Assembly (NCBI GenBank): GCA_963844115.1
Contig: CAWJNN010000054.1
Coordinates: 71,173-135,172 of the forward strand
DNA length: 64,000 nt
Direction: 5' to 3'
From: CS4-C045 sp963844115
GTDB taxonomy: Bacteria > Planctomycetota > Planctomycetia > Pirellulales > UBA7805
This document shows positions 7,829-17,758 of the stretch, piece after piece (position 1 is the stretch's first letter; the number at the start of each line of letters is the position of its first letter). The notes under the pieces were generated by a model. That model saw nothing but the letters and a program-made list of their open reading frames with translations. It had not been told where the DNA came from and did not search any database. The position numbers and the translations under genes were made by a program.

Positions 7829-9409
7829 CGCGCCCGGCACAGAAATCTTCTCGAAGGCCACCGGCCAGACCTTGAAGGTCAGCATCATCGACGACCCCAG
7901 GAACAGCGCGCTGGCCAGCATTCCCAAGACCAATCGATTGACGGACGGTTCGAGTCCTCGGTGATCAAGGTGGACATCAAACTTGCCACTTTTCACCTGG
8001 TTCAGTATCTCGCTGACCCGCCGCGGCATCACGCTGATTAATTGCTCCAGATCAAACATGGTCCTGCGGATTTTTTTTAGGCGTCGAGCGGGTGAAAGGC
8101 GCCGCCGCAACAGCTTCCGCTGAAACGGCGCCATCACTTCGATCAGGCTGAATTCCGGGTTTAGCGTCCGGGCTGTGCCCTCCAGCATGACCAGCGTTTT
8201 TAGCAAAAGCGCGATCTGAGCAGGTAACATGATTTGAAACCTGCGGATGATTTCCATCATTTCGTTCAGCGCGCTGGCCAGGCGGAAGGTGGCCATGGGC
8301 TGATTGCCATAATGCGAAACGAAATCCGCCAATTCGCCGCGCAGCGCATTTTCATCCAGGTCCAAGGGAACTTCTCCAACGCGCATGATCACCGCGGTCA
8401 GGCTGACATCGTCCTGTCGAATAATCGACATCAACAGATCTTCCATTTCTTCGCGTAGCGCTTCGTCGATACGGCCGACCATGCCGTAGTCCAGCAGACC
8501 AATCACATTGCCATCCAACAACAGAATGTTCCCCGCGTGGGGATCTGCGTGGTAGAAACCGTGCGTAAAGATCATCTCCAGATAGAGCTCGGCTCCGCGA
8601 CGTGCGACTTGATCGAGTTCGAAACCGGCCGCCGCGACCTGATGGCATTGGGACAGCTTGATGCCTTTTATGTACTCCATCGTCAATACGCGCGACGTCG
8701 ATAAATCGACATATACGTGGGGAATTTTTACCGACGGGTTGTCGGCGAATTCGCGGTAGAACTGTTGCATGTTGCGTTCTTCGCGTCCGAAATCGAGCTC
8801 GCGACGCAGGACCCGTTGAAATTCGGCGACCGTCGCCCGAGGACGGTAGTTCACAAACTCAGGCATCTTCTCGGCCAACTGCGCCAGCCCGGAAAGAATA
8901 TCCAAGTCGACGCGAACTTTCTCTTCGATGTTAGAATGCTGGACTTTGATGACGACCTCTTCGCCACTGGCCAGTCGCGCACGATGGACCTGTCCGATGG
9001 AGGCCGACGCCAGGGATTCGTCGTCGAAGTCGGCGAAGATGTCTTCGACCGGCTGCCCCAATTCTTGTTCGACGACCTGGCGGACGACCTCCGGACGATC
9101 GGCGACCACGTCGGATTGGAGTTTTTCCAGTTCGGCGGCCAGGCTGACGCCGACGACATCGGGTCGCGTGCTGAGAATCTGTCCAAGTTTGATAAAGGTT
9201 GGTCCGAGTTCTGTGAGGGCCAATCGAATTCTGTTTTCACGCGTCTGGCGGGCGAGTGCTTCGCCGTCGCGATCTTTCAGCCAACCTTTAGGAAATTCGA
9301 GGTCGAATCGACTTAGCCAATCGGCCAAGCCGTACTTGCTGAGCACCGAGAGGATTTCCCGCCAGCGATTGACGTTGCGGTAGACTTGCGGGATCGCTGT
9401 GATTTTCAT
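7745..9409 (-). CDS. ubiB: UbiB/ABC1-type atypical kinase
   Basis: 554 residues. Family motifs run in order: the KxGQ motif in FIKLGQILSTRPD, the Ala-rich nucleotide loop SASIGQVHRARL, the ion-pair Lys in VIKVQ, the catalytic HADPHAGNIL and the metal-binding LLDYGMVG. Two hydrophobic stretches near the C-terminus (MLASALFLGSSMMLTF and FVSLMVGLRLL) anchor it in the inner membrane. Bacterial UbiB proteins support quinone biosynthesis through ATPase activity. No ubi or men genes are nearby, so the symbol reflects the family only. Its 3' end overlaps the small convergent gene. Confidence 0.88.
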   Translation of the reverse strand: MKITAIPQVYRNVNRWREILSVLSKYGLADWLSRFDLEFPKGWLKDRDGEALARQTRENRIRLALTELGPTFIKLGQILSTRPDVVGVSLAAELEKLQSDVVADRPEVVRQVVEQELGQPVEDIFADFDDESLASASIGQVHRARLASGEEVVIKVQHSNIEEKVRVDLDILSGLAQLAEKMPEFVNYRPRATVAEFQRVLRRELDFGREERNMQQFYREFADNPSVKIPHVYVDLSTSRVLTMEYIKGIKLSQCHQVAAAGFELDQVARRGAELYLEMIFTHGFYHADPHAGNILLLDGNVIGLLDYGMVGRIDEALREEMEDLLMSIIRQDDVSLTAVIMRVGEVPLDLDENALRGELADFVSHYGNQPMATFRLASALNEMMEIIRRFQIMLPAQIALLLKTLVMLEGTARTLNPEFSLIEVMAPFQRKLLRRRLSPARRLKKIRRTMFDLEQLISVMPRRVSEILNQVKSGKFDVHLDHRGLEPSVNRLVLGMLASALFLGSSMMLTFKVWPVAFEKISVPGALGCFVSLMVGLRLLRAINKSGHLDRRD

Positions 9410-9724
9410 CGAATGGTGGTCGCCGGACGGAATAACGTCGCACGGCGACCGCCCCAGGGCCGCTGCACGATAATGAACACCTAAGCGCGATTGTAGTCAG
9501 CGGCGACCACGCCAACAACGACTGATGAACGGTTCCTGCCGCGTCTTTGACGGTTTCCTCCCTCCTCTTCGACGCTTGCTTGACCGTTTCGCGCCGATCC
9601 CGGACACTAGTTTTAACCTCGCCGATGGTGTCGAAGCATTCGAGACACCCACGACGCCCCGCCAAACTCAAATCGCTACTTGTTACCCGCTTCGTATTAT
9701 TGCGATCAATCTGGAGAATACGCG

Positions 9725-11070
9725 ATGAATCGACTCCGCAATGTTGCCCGCAAAACTGTTGCCCGCAAAACTGTTGCCCGCAAAGGACGATGGCTAGCCG
9801 CGCTAACGTTGATCAACGTGTTCGCTGTCGCGCTGACCGTCTCGGCAGAGCAATGGCCATCCTGCGCGGGCCCTCTCAAAACGGAGTCAGCGATCAGGAA
9901 AAGCTGCCCGTTTCCTGGAGCCGTACCGAAAACGTCCTGTGGCGCCTGCCGCTGCCGGGACCGTCGGGTGCGACGCCGGTTGTTTGGGACGATCGTATCT
10001 TCTGTACTTCCGTCGGCGAAAACGGGAAGGATCTGCTTTTGATCTGCGCCAACACGTCCGGCAAACGCTTGTGGACGCGAAAGGTTGGTGGCGGAAACGA
10101 GGCAGTTCGAGGTGATGAGGGTAACTTCGCCTCCCCCTCGCCGTCGACCGACGGCGAGCACGTTTGGACGTTCATGGCCAACGGATTGCTGGCCTGTTAC
10201 GACCGGGACGGTAAAGAGATCTGGAAAAAGGATATGCAGGAAGAATATGGCGCGTTCGATATCCAATTCGGACTATCCAGTACGCCAATCCTGGAGGGGG
10301 ATCGCCTCTATGTGCAGCTAATCCACGGTCCGTGGAACCACGATCAGCACACTGGTCTGGTAATTGCTTTGGACAAGAAGACAGGTGATGAGGTCTGGAA
10401 GCACGCGCGAATCACCGACGCGATCGACGAATGCAAGCATTCCTATAGTTCCCCTGTCATCTATCGCGACGGCGAGCACAAGTTTCTGCTCACGCACGGC
10501 GCCGATTACGTGATCGCACATCGACTTAAAGACGGCAGCGAGATCTGGCGATGTGGAAACCTCAATCCGAAGGGAGACTATAACAGCACGCTCCGATTCG
10601 TGGCATCACCCAGCTATGCGCCCGGTTTGATTGTGGTGCCAACGGCCAAGAACGGAAAAGTTGTCGGTCTCCGTCCCGATGGCGCGGGCGATATCACCAA
10701 CTCAGAAACCTACAACCTCTGGACCTATCCAAGAAATACGCCCGATGTACCGTCACCCCTGATTCACGATGGCCTGGTTTACCTTTGTCGCGAGAACGGG
10801 AACCTGATGGTGTTGGATGCTCAGACCGGCGAACTGGTTTATGAAGAGCGCACCACGCGCGACCGGCATCGGGCTTCGCCCCTGTACGCGGGCGGGAACA
10901 TCTATTTGACGGCACGCAATGGCACGGTGACGGTCGTTAAGGCCGGGCACGGATTTGAAGTGCTTTCCAGGAACGAAATTGGGGAACACATCACTTCATC
11001 GCCAGCCGTCGCCGACGGCCGCATCTACCTGCGCACCTTCGAGGCGCTCTACGCCATCGGGCGCGAATGA
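9725..11070 (+). pseudogene. Secreted PQQ-like beta-propeller protein with a frameshift after the signal peptide
   Basis: The first ~45 residues are in one frame: MNRLRNVARK, tandem TVARK copies and a hydrophobic signal segment ending VSAEQWPS. The rest (RGPSQNGVSDQEKLPVSW onward) is in another. Planctomycete relatives read WPSFRGP across this point, so one base appears missing near 9865. The body has repeated propeller blades (WDDRIFCTSVGE, ALDKKTGDEVWKHAR, LVYLCRENGNLMVLDAQTGE). Such proteins are periplasmic or outer-membrane scaffolds or dehydrogenase relatives; no quinone ligands were identified. The N-terminus holds an in-frame 15-bp tandem repeat. Confidence 0.8.
9743..9787. repeat. 15-bp in-frame tandem repeat in a signal peptide n-region
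   Basis: gttgcccgcaaaact at 9743 and 9758, with a third, diverging copy at 9773. Each unit adds the five residues VARKT, so the array lengthens the positively charged n-region of the signal peptide without breaking the frame. The 9410-9724 gap before this gene otherwise holds nothing I can name apart from GGTCGCC/GGCGACC inverted repeats. Confidence 0.85.
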
Positions 11071-11098
11071 TTGTAGCGTGGCGAGTGCTAATTACTGA

Positions 11099-11281
<183 letters not shown>

Positions 11282-11455
11282 GCACGTTGTCTTTTCGCAA
11301 CATCCGGCTGAATCTGGAGCGATTCCGCTCGGTCGTCATGCTGAAAATAACAGATCCCCAGTCTGTTGCGCTAGCCGCAGCGCGGCGACCTCGGAATGTC
11401 CGGCCGAAGACCTGCGAGCACGTGTGGCCAAGCTAAACTCTCTAAGAGGTTGGAC

Positions 11456-12610
11456 ATGCAACAGGTCGTCGAAATCCGCCGGATCGAGCAAGCTCGTCCA
11501 TACGCGGCCGATTGGTCGCGGCTGTTGCGCTGCACGCCAGGCGCTACGTTTTTTCATACGCTGGATTGGCTGGAAGTCTACTGGCGGCATTTCGGACGGG
11601 AACAGCAACTGCGTTTGCTGGTTGTTCTGGAAGAGAACCGTCCGATCGGATTTGTGCCGTTTGTCATTCGCCTTGAAGACAAACGTATTGCACAACTTCA
11701 GATCCTGACCTTTCCCCTGCACGATTGGGGAAGTTTCTACGGCCCGATCGGCCGCGATCCCCAGCACTTGCTGCAGGTCGCATTGCGTCACTTGCGGGCA
11801 ACACCCCGCGATTGGGACATGATCGATTTGCGTTGGCTTGGCGGATATCAAAACGAGGAAGCGACCCCCGCGACCGGTGAGATACTGGAGCGTACTGGTT
11901 TTCCGGCCCGCCGGCGACTTTGGAAACAGGTGGCGATTATCGATACGACAGGCTCTTGGGACGAATACCTTCAATCACGCAGTTCAAAGTTACGCAGCAG
12001 CATTCGTCGCTACGAACGTCGACTCGCTCGCCTGGGAAACGTCGAATTACAGCGATACCGGCCGACCGGTACACGGGCAGGCGACGACGATCCGCATTGG
12101 GATGACTTTGAAACCTGCGTCGAGCTCTCCCATCGTAGCTGGCAAGGAGCGTCGACGGACGGCACCACGCTGTCGCATGACACGGTTGCCGAGTACCTCC
12201 GTGACACCCATCGGGTCGCGATTTGCAGTGGAATGGCGGACATGAACATCCTGCGATTGGACGGTCAGCCAATCGCTTTTGCCTACAACTACGTCCTGGA
12301 TGGCGCCGTCTATGGCCTGCGGATTGGATACGATCCGAGATATTCCAAAGATGGTGCCGGCAAGGTGTTGTGGGCCAGGACTTTTGAAGACAGCTTCCGA
12401 CGGGGCGATCGTGTCTACGACATCGGCCCCGATTCACTGGAGGTCAAGATACCATGGCTGACGCGGGTCGTTCCCGTATTCGCCTACGCGCACTATCCCA
12501 GGTTTGCGGCGCGCTCGCAGCTTGTTCGACTGGCAAGCTGGGCGCACCAGTACCAACGCAGCCCCTCGCCTCGCGTCCACGACAAATCCGCCGAACCTGG
12601 CCACGTTTGA
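11456..12610 (+). CDS. CelD/BcsL-type GNAT acyltransferase (FemAB-like)
   Basis: 384 residues, two GNAT-like halves: an N-terminal one (FFHTLDWLEVYWRHFG, RPIGFVPFVIR) and a C-terminal one (ILRLDGQPIAFAYNYVLDG, KVLWARTFED). This is the layout of the CelD/BcsL/FemAB group, which adds acyl or aminoacyl groups to polysaccharide or peptidoglycan precursors. The substrate is unknown. Start ATG 11456 follows an AAGAGG-like ribosome site. It is 16 bp from the next gene, a methyltransferase, so the two probably form one operon. Confidence 0.75.
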   Translation: MQQVVEIRRIEQARPYAADWSRLLRCTPGATFFHTLDWLEVYWRHFGREQQLRLLVVLEENRPIGFVPFVIRLEDKRIAQLQILTFPLHDWGSFYGPIGRDPQHLLQVALRHLRATPRDWDMIDLRWLGGYQNEEATPATGEILERTGFPARRRLWKQVAIIDTTGSWDEYLQSRSSKLRSSIRRYERRLARLGNVELQRYRPTGTRAGDDDPHWDDFETCVELSHRSWQGASTDGTTLSHDTVAEYLRDTHRVAICSGMADMNILRLDGQPIAFAYNYVLDGAVYGLRIGYDPRYSKDGAGKVLWARTFEDSFRRGDRVYDIGPDSLEVKIPWLTRVVPVFAYAHYPRFAARSQLVRLASWAHQYQRSPSPRVHDKSAEPGHV

Positions 12611-12626
12611 CTGTGGAGAACCGTCG

Positions 12627-13373
12627 ATGAACCTATCATCCCTCGCGAGCCACGGGCAACGGCTTTGGTGGTCGTTTCACTATCGCGGCCTCGGTATGAC
12701 ACTGCTCTCCTGCCTGGCGAATGTCTTTTCGTTCACGGACCGCGATTGGTATTGGAAATACAAAGAGCACCACTTCGATCGTCGCCACGGTCTGGACACG
12801 GGCGGATTGATCCCGATCGAAGCATTGGACCTCAATTCCGATGATCAGCAGCGCGGCTGGGGATACATGGCAACCCAGCCGGAATGGTTCCACTTGACGC
12901 TATCGCAGCAGAAAATCGATTTCCAGAACTACAACTTTATTGACTTCGGTTCGGGAAAAGGCCGTACATTGCTGTTAGCGTCGGAATATCCGTTTGCCCG
13001 GATCATTGGAGTGGAACTCTCTGGTCAACTTCACCAGGTGGCCCGCCAAAACCTGTCGGTGTGGCAGGAGTCCAGAAACGTCGTTGCCCAGATGTCCGCG
13101 ACGCATGCGGACGCCACACAATTCAAGTTGCCCGCGGGGCCATGCGTTTTGTACTTTTTCAATCCGTTCAAGGCGTCCGTGTTGGAACACGTTTTGGAAA
13201 ACATCATGGCGTCGTATAAGGCCGCGCCTCGTCATCTGGTATTGATTTATGCCAATCCGACGGCGAAGCATGTCGTGGACCGTTGCGAGTTGTTCACCCA
13301 GACCGCCTGCCTTGACAGGGAGCCGGCGACGGTCATTTACGAAGCAAGACCTGACAAGTTTGAAAGCAAGTAG
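12627..13373 (+). CDS. Class I SAM-dependent methyltransferase
   Basis: 248 residues. The SAM-binding motif I reads NFIDFGSGKGRTLLLAS, with acidic motif II GVELSG and a DAT after it; FFNPF replaces the usual catalytic-loop sequence. The N-terminal ~90 residues are family-specific (YKEHHFDRRHGLDTGG). Start ATG 12627 has GGAGAA 6 bp upstream. It lies between the CelD-type acyltransferase and the PHA-system protein; the substrate is unknown. Confidence 0.75.
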   Translation: MNLSSLASHGQRLWWSFHYRGLGMTLLSCLANVFSFTDRDWYWKYKEHHFDRRHGLDTGGLIPIEALDLNSDDQQRGWGYMATQPEWFHLTLSQQKIDFQNYNFIDFGSGKGRTLLLASEYPFARIIGVELSGQLHQVARQNLSVWQESRNVVAQMSATHADATQFKLPAGPCVLYFFNPFKASVLEHVLENIMASYKAAPRHLVLIYANPTAKHVVDRCELFTQTACLDREPATVIYEARPDKFESK

Positions 13374-13446
13374 TGGATATTGTTCGGAAACTCCCGTAAC
13401 GATAAATTGATCTAGCAACGTAACCTGATAAGCAAGGAAAAGATTT

Positions 13447-13749
13447 ATGCCCAAAGTCAGCGTGAAAGTACCCCATAACAAGAAGCCGGACGAAGCCCTG
13501 CAAATCGTCCAGCCCGCACTCGAAAAGACCGTCAGCGATTTTCAAGGCCGCGATCTGGAAGTCGACTGGCAGGAGAATAGCGGTACATTCAGTTTTAAGA
13601 GCATGGCGTTTACGATCAAAGGCAAAGTCGCCATCGGCGAGGACGAAGTTTTGCTCGACATCGATCTGCCGTTTGCCGCAATGATGTTCAAGGACAAAGC
13701 CGAAAAGGCGGTTCGGAAGAATTTGTTGCGCGCGTTCGGCGATGCTTAG
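13447..13749 (+). CDS. Polyhydroxyalkanoic acid system family protein
   Basis: 100 residues resembling the small PHA-granule-region proteins (TIGR02610-like): MPKVSVKVPHNKKPDEAL, then VDWQENSGTFSFKSMAFTI and a DIDLPFAAMMFK segment near the C-terminus. Such proteins are found outside PHA loci too and their role is not established. An AAGGAA site precedes the ATG. The cls gene begins 2 bp after its stop, so the two are probably cotranscribed. Confidence 0.7.
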   Translation: MPKVSVKVPHNKKPDEALQIVQPALEKTVSDFQGRDLEVDWQENSGTFSFKSMAFTIKGKVAIGEDEVLLDIDLPFAAMMFKDKAEKAVRKNLLRAFGDA

Positions 13750-13751
13750 GG

Positions 13752-15176
13752 ATGGTTTTCTCGTGGTCACTCCTGTATCTAATCAGCGAATGGCTGATTC
13801 GTATCGTAATGATCCCTACCGTCATGCACCGGCGCCGACCGTCGGCGGCGACAGCATGGCTGTTAGTCATCTTCTTTCAGCCCTGGATCGGCTTGGCGCT
13901 GTACCTGTTGTTGGGTAAGCAACGACTGCCGCTGCGGCGTATCAAGCGTCACGAACGTGTTTCCGAGCGGATGAGAAAGCTGGTCGCGCTGGCCGTGGAA
14001 AAGCCGCTCATCGTGAAACCGCCGTTGGAACCGCAGCAGCAAGCCCTGGTTCAATTGGCCGAGCGTCTGGGGGATAAGGCCATTCTGGGCGGCAACAAGG
14101 GTGAATTACTGAGCGACACCGACGAGGTGATACAGCGGTTGATCACGGACATCGACGCCGCCACGCATCACGTACACTTGCTGTACTACATGTTCGCGGA
14201 CGACCAGACCGGCCATCGGATCGCGGGCGCGCTGGCTCGCGCCGTGCAGCGAGGCGTTACGTGCCGAGTGCTCGCCGATGATGTCGGATCGTGGCGGATG
14301 TTTCGTGGGCTCGGCGCAAATGAAGCGGCAGGGGATTCACCTGCATCCGATGTTACCGGTCAATATCTTTCGCCGCGGGTTGCGCGCATGGATCTGCGCA
14401 ACCATCGTAAACTGGCCGTTATCGATGGCCGCATCGCTTATTCCGGATCGCAGAATATCGTCAATGCAGACTACGGACACAAGAACCTGGTTTGGCACGA
14501 CGTCACGGCACGGCTGCGCGGGCCGACGGTGCTGCAGCTGCAGGGGATCTTTACCGAGGATTGGTTTTTCGAAACCGGAGAAACGCTGGAGGATCCGGGA
14601 CTGTTTCCCACGCCCGAATCCAACGGAAGGATCATGGTCCAACCGCTGCCTAGTGGTCCTACCTATCCGATTGAAAGCTATCACCGCCTGGTCGTTACCG
14701 CCATTTATGTCGCCCAGCGTAACATCATCATTACGTCACCCTATTTCGTGCCCGATGAAGCACTGCTGCAGGCCCTGGAAGTCGCCGTGCAACGTGGCGT
14801 CAAAGTGGAATTGATTGTGCCGCAGCGATCGGACCAGATTCTAGCGGGGGCCGCCGCGCGCGCGTATTACGGCGAGTTGCTGGAATGCGGCGTCGATATC
14901 TATCTGCACACCAACGGTTTGTTGCACAGCAAGACGATGACGATTGACGATTCGATGGCCCTGGTCGGATCCGGGAACTTCGATATCCGCTCGTTTTATC
15001 TGAATTTCGAGCTGAATTTGCTGGCTTACGGGGCGGAGGTGACGGCCGGATTGCGGTTTCTGCAGCGCAACTACATGAACGATGCCGTGCAGCTCACACT
15101 GGAAAAGTGGAACCAGCGAAGCCGCTTGCGGAGGATCCTGGACGACTCGGCAAAATTACTAAGTCCGTTGTTGTAG
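13752..15176 (+). CDS. cls: Cardiolipin synthase, with a compensated double frameshift
   Basis: 474 residues of the phospholipase D superfamily, joining phosphatidylglycerol units in the inner membrane. Two N-terminal membrane segments (to residue ~55) precede two HxKxxxxD motifs, HRKLAVID and HSKTMTID, each followed by the GS(G/Q)N signature. Between ADDVGSWRMFRGLG and MDLRNHRK the residues (about 188-210) do not match the family. The next frame over the same bases reads MKRQGIHLHPMLPVNIFRRG, which does. An extra G near 14319 and a lost G near 14381 explain this. The frame is intact overall. Confidence 0.9.
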   Translation: MVFSWSLLYLISEWLIRIVMIPTVMHRRRPSAATAWLLVIFFQPWIGLALYLLLGKQRLPLRRIKRHERVSERMRKLVALAVEKPLIVKPPLEPQQQALVQLAERLGDKAILGGNKGELLSDTDEVIQRLITDIDAATHHVHLLYYMFADDQTGHRIAGALARAVQRGVTCRVLADDVGSWRMFRGLGANEAAGDSPASDVTGQYLSPRVARMDLRNHRKLAVIDGRIAYSGSQNIVNADYGHKNLVWHDVTARLRGPTVLQLQGIFTEDWFFETGETLEDPGLFPTPESNGRIMVQPLPSGPTYPIESYHRLVVTAIYVAQRNIIITSPYFVPDEALLQALEVAVQRGVKVELIVPQRSDQILAGAAARAYYGELLECGVDIYLHTNGLLHSKTMTIDDSMALVGSGNFDIRSFYLNFELNLLAYGAEVTAGLRFLQRNYMNDAVQLTLEKWNQRSRLRRILDDSAKLLSPLL

Positions 15177-15188
15177 GAGGGGACCGTG

Positions 15189-15265
15189 GGACTGTGGACG
15201 ATGGACTGTCGGATCTGGACCACGCGCGGTTTGTACCATCGTCCATTGTCTATCGTCCATTGTCC
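15189..15265. terminator. Hairpin built from heptads between convergent cls and glgP
   Basis: TGGACGATGG (15195-15204) pairs perfectly with CCATCGTCCA (15237-15246). Each arm belongs to a heptad series, nnTGGAC on the left and TCGTCCA/TTGTCTA on the right. The hairpin fills the 93-bp gap between two genes that end toward each other. It could terminate transcription in both directions, though no U tract is present. Confidence 0.5.
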
Positions 15266-15269
15266 GCTT

Positions 15270-17468
15270 TTACGTCATTCGCATGTCACAGCTCAGACCG
15301 CCGGCGGCCGGAACGTAACCGGTCCGGCAGTAATCCATGACCATGCGGTGAGCGCTAAATCGCCACGCGAGCGATCCGATGGAGTTCATCATCATCTGGA
15401 TCCACTTCGCTGGAAGTCCGTCGATGTCACGAGCGTAATACGTCGGAATAATTTCGTTTTCCAGTACTTGGAACAGAGCCAGCGCATCACGCTGGTCCGT
15501 CACGTCTACGGAGGCGTGACAGCGGCCTTCGCCGATGGAAAAACCGTTTTTGCCGTCGTACGCTTCTGCCCACCAGCCGTCCAGCACCGAGAGATTCAGT
15601 CCGCCGTTTAGGACGACTTTCTGTCCACTGGTTCCGGAGGCTTCCAAAGGGCGCCGCGGATTGTTTAGCCAGACGTCAACGCCTTGAACAAGGTGACGAG
15701 CGACATTAATGTCGTAGTCTTCAACAAAAATGATCCGGTTCGACGCCCGTTCATCGTGTCGCATATTCGCGATATTTCGTATCAGCTCTTTGCCGGGCTC
15801 GTCTGCCGGATGAGCCTTGCCGGCGAAAATCAATTGGATCGGGCGCTTCTCATCCTGCAGCATGCTGTAAATGCGATCGCGATCGGACATGATCAGATTC
15901 GCCCGCTTGTAAGTAGCGAAGCGCCGAGCGAACCCGATCGTCAGAACATTCGGGTCCAGAACATTGCGGGCCGCTTCGATAACCTCTTCGCGCTCACCGC
16001 GGCGGCGGCACTGGCGGCTCACTCGGCGACGAACAAAGTCCACTAACAAGCTCTTCAAGGCATGATGGGTTTCCCAAAGTTCGCCGGGATCGACGTCGTA
16101 AATGCTCTGCCAAACCTCCGGCTCGCCCATTCGGGTTATCCAATGGGCCGGGAAATGGCGGTCGTACAGCTGACGCATCTGGTGGGCTAGCCAGCTGGGG
16201 ATGTGCACACCATTGGTAATGTGGCCGATCGGAACCTCGTCCTCGACTCGCCAGGGATACAGGGAAGCCCACATGCGTCGACTGATGTGGCCGTGTAATG
16301 AACTGACCGCGTTCGCTCGTCGCGACAACTTCAGCGCCAGCACCGTCATGCAGAACTGCTCGTTGTCATTGTGTGGTTCCACGCGACCGAGTCCCATGAA
16401 GTCCTGTTGCGAAAGCTTTAATTGATCGCGCAACGGACCGAGATGTTCTTCCACCAGTTCGGTATCAAAACGATCGTGCCCGGCGGGCACCGGCGTGTGC
16501 GTTGTGAAGACCGTCTGTTGTGCCACCTCGCGCAACGACTCGTCGAATTCCAATTCCAGCGAATCCATCGCCTCCCGGATCATTTCCAGCCCGGCGAATG
16601 CACTGTGGCCTTCGTTCAGATGAAGCGCACCGGGTTGGATCCCAAGTGCTCGCAATGCGCGAACTCCGCCGACACCTAGCACCAGCTCCTGGCGGATGCG
16701 AGTGCGATGGTCGCCTCCGTAAAGGCGGCTCGTCAGCTCGCGGTCTTCTGGTTGATTTCCTTCGACATCGCAATCCAACAAGTAGAGATTGACGCGTCCC
16801 ACCCGCATCAACCAGACCCTCGCCAATAAAGTCCCACTGCGCGTTTCGATTTCGACCATAATCGGGCGACCGTCGGGATCGAGCGCCGATTCCATCGGAA
16901 GATCCTCAACGCGCGTGTCTTGGTATTCTTCTACCTGGTAAGCCTCGCCGTCGAGCCGCTGACGAAAGTAGCCTTGATCGTAGAACAGACCGACGGCCAC
17001 CAGAGGGATGCCCAGGCCACTGGCACTCTTGATGTGGTCGCCCGACAACACACCCAGACCACCGGAGTAGATCGGCACCGATTCATGAATTCCAAATTCA
17101 GCCGAAAAATACGCGACCGGCCGGACGCCCAGCACGCCAGCGTGGGTCGTGCCCCACGTTTGATTGCTGACGAGGTATTCCTTGAGCCGTCGATAGGCAT
17201 AGTTGATCCGGCTGTACATCACCAGTTCACTGGCACGGGCCTCCAGCCGTTCCGGAGTGAACTCCTTCAACAATGCAATCGGATTATGGTCGAGCTGTCG
17301 CCAGCGGATGGGATCCAGGTCACGAAACAGGGTGATTACCTCGGGGTGCCACGACCACCATAGATTACGAGCCACCTCGGTGCACTTTTCGTACAGTGCT
17401 TCGGCCGGTAAAAGGGGCACCGATGGTGATGGATTGGTCCTGGGGGGGCTGGTATCAAGCTGGCTCAT
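15270..17468 (-). CDS. glgP: Alpha-glucan (glycogen) phosphorylase, GT35
   Basis: 732 residues, cytoplasmic, releasing glucose-1-phosphate from glycogen or maltodextrin with pyridoxal phosphate. The N-terminal domain (NLWWSWHPEVITLFRDLDP) is the DUF3417 type of the shorter bacterial/archaeal phosphorylases. YFSAEFGIHESVPIYSGGLG, LHLNEGHSAF and the PLP-site region RPLEASGTSGQKVVLNG (Schiff-base Lys) are all present, followed by LNLSVLDGWW. Start ATG 17468. No other glycogen gene lies in the window. Confidence 0.93.
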   Translation of the reverse strand: MSQLDTSPPRTNPSPSVPLLPAEALYEKCTEVARNLWWSWHPEVITLFRDLDPIRWRQLDHNPIALLKEFTPERLEARASELVMYSRINYAYRRLKEYLVSNQTWGTTHAGVLGVRPVAYFSAEFGIHESVPIYSGGLGVLSGDHIKSASGLGIPLVAVGLFYDQGYFRQRLDGEAYQVEEYQDTRVEDLPMESALDPDGRPIMVEIETRSGTLLARVWLMRVGRVNLYLLDCDVEGNQPEDRELTSRLYGGDHRTRIRQELVLGVGGVRALRALGIQPGALHLNEGHSAFAGLEMIREAMDSLELEFDESLREVAQQTVFTTHTPVPAGHDRFDTELVEEHLGPLRDQLKLSQQDFMGLGRVEPHNDNEQFCMTVLALKLSRRANAVSSLHGHISRRMWASLYPWRVEDEVPIGHITNGVHIPSWLAHQMRQLYDRHFPAHWITRMGEPEVWQSIYDVDPGELWETHHALKSLLVDFVRRRVSRQCRRRGEREEVIEAARNVLDPNVLTIGFARRFATYKRANLIMSDRDRIYSMLQDEKRPIQLIFAGKAHPADEPGKELIRNIANMRHDERASNRIIFVEDYDINVARHLVQGVDVWLNNPRRPLEASGTSGQKVVLNGGLNLSVLDGWWAEAYDGKNGFSIGEGRCHASVDVTDQRDALALFQVLENEIIPTYYARDIDGLPAKWIQMMMNSIGSLAWRFSAHRMVMDYCRTGYVPAAGGLSCDMRMT

Positions 17469-17605
17469 ACTACATGGATTCCATTGCGAGAGTCGTCGCC
17501 CGTGGCCTACGGCCCGCCATTATACGATTTTCGCTGCCAACGTTATAGGCGGAGTTCGGAGGCGGGCCGATGGGAATGGTGGGGCCTGGTAGTTCACTGG
17601 CGAGC

Positions 17606-17725
17606 GGCGCTTTCCGTTTCCAGCATTCCGCTTTTTCAGCATTCGCTTCTCCCAGCATTCCAATATTCCACTATTCCATTCCTCTGCTCTGTTTTTCTGC
17701 TCTGCTCCTCTGCTCCGGCTTGGTT
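17606..17725. repeat. Degenerate octamer-type repeat upstream of the acyl-CoA dehydrogenase
   Basis: The stretch is dominated by AGCATTCC/ATTCCAnT octamers (for example aatattcc, actattcc) that pass into ctctgctc units. Related CATTCC octamers, and their complements, occur at 18846-18940 around the 3' end of the same gene. Together they suggest one low-complexity repeat type flanking the gene. Confidence 0.5.
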
Positions 17726-17758
17726 GCCTTGCCGATCGAGGCTAGGTAAGTTGACACG

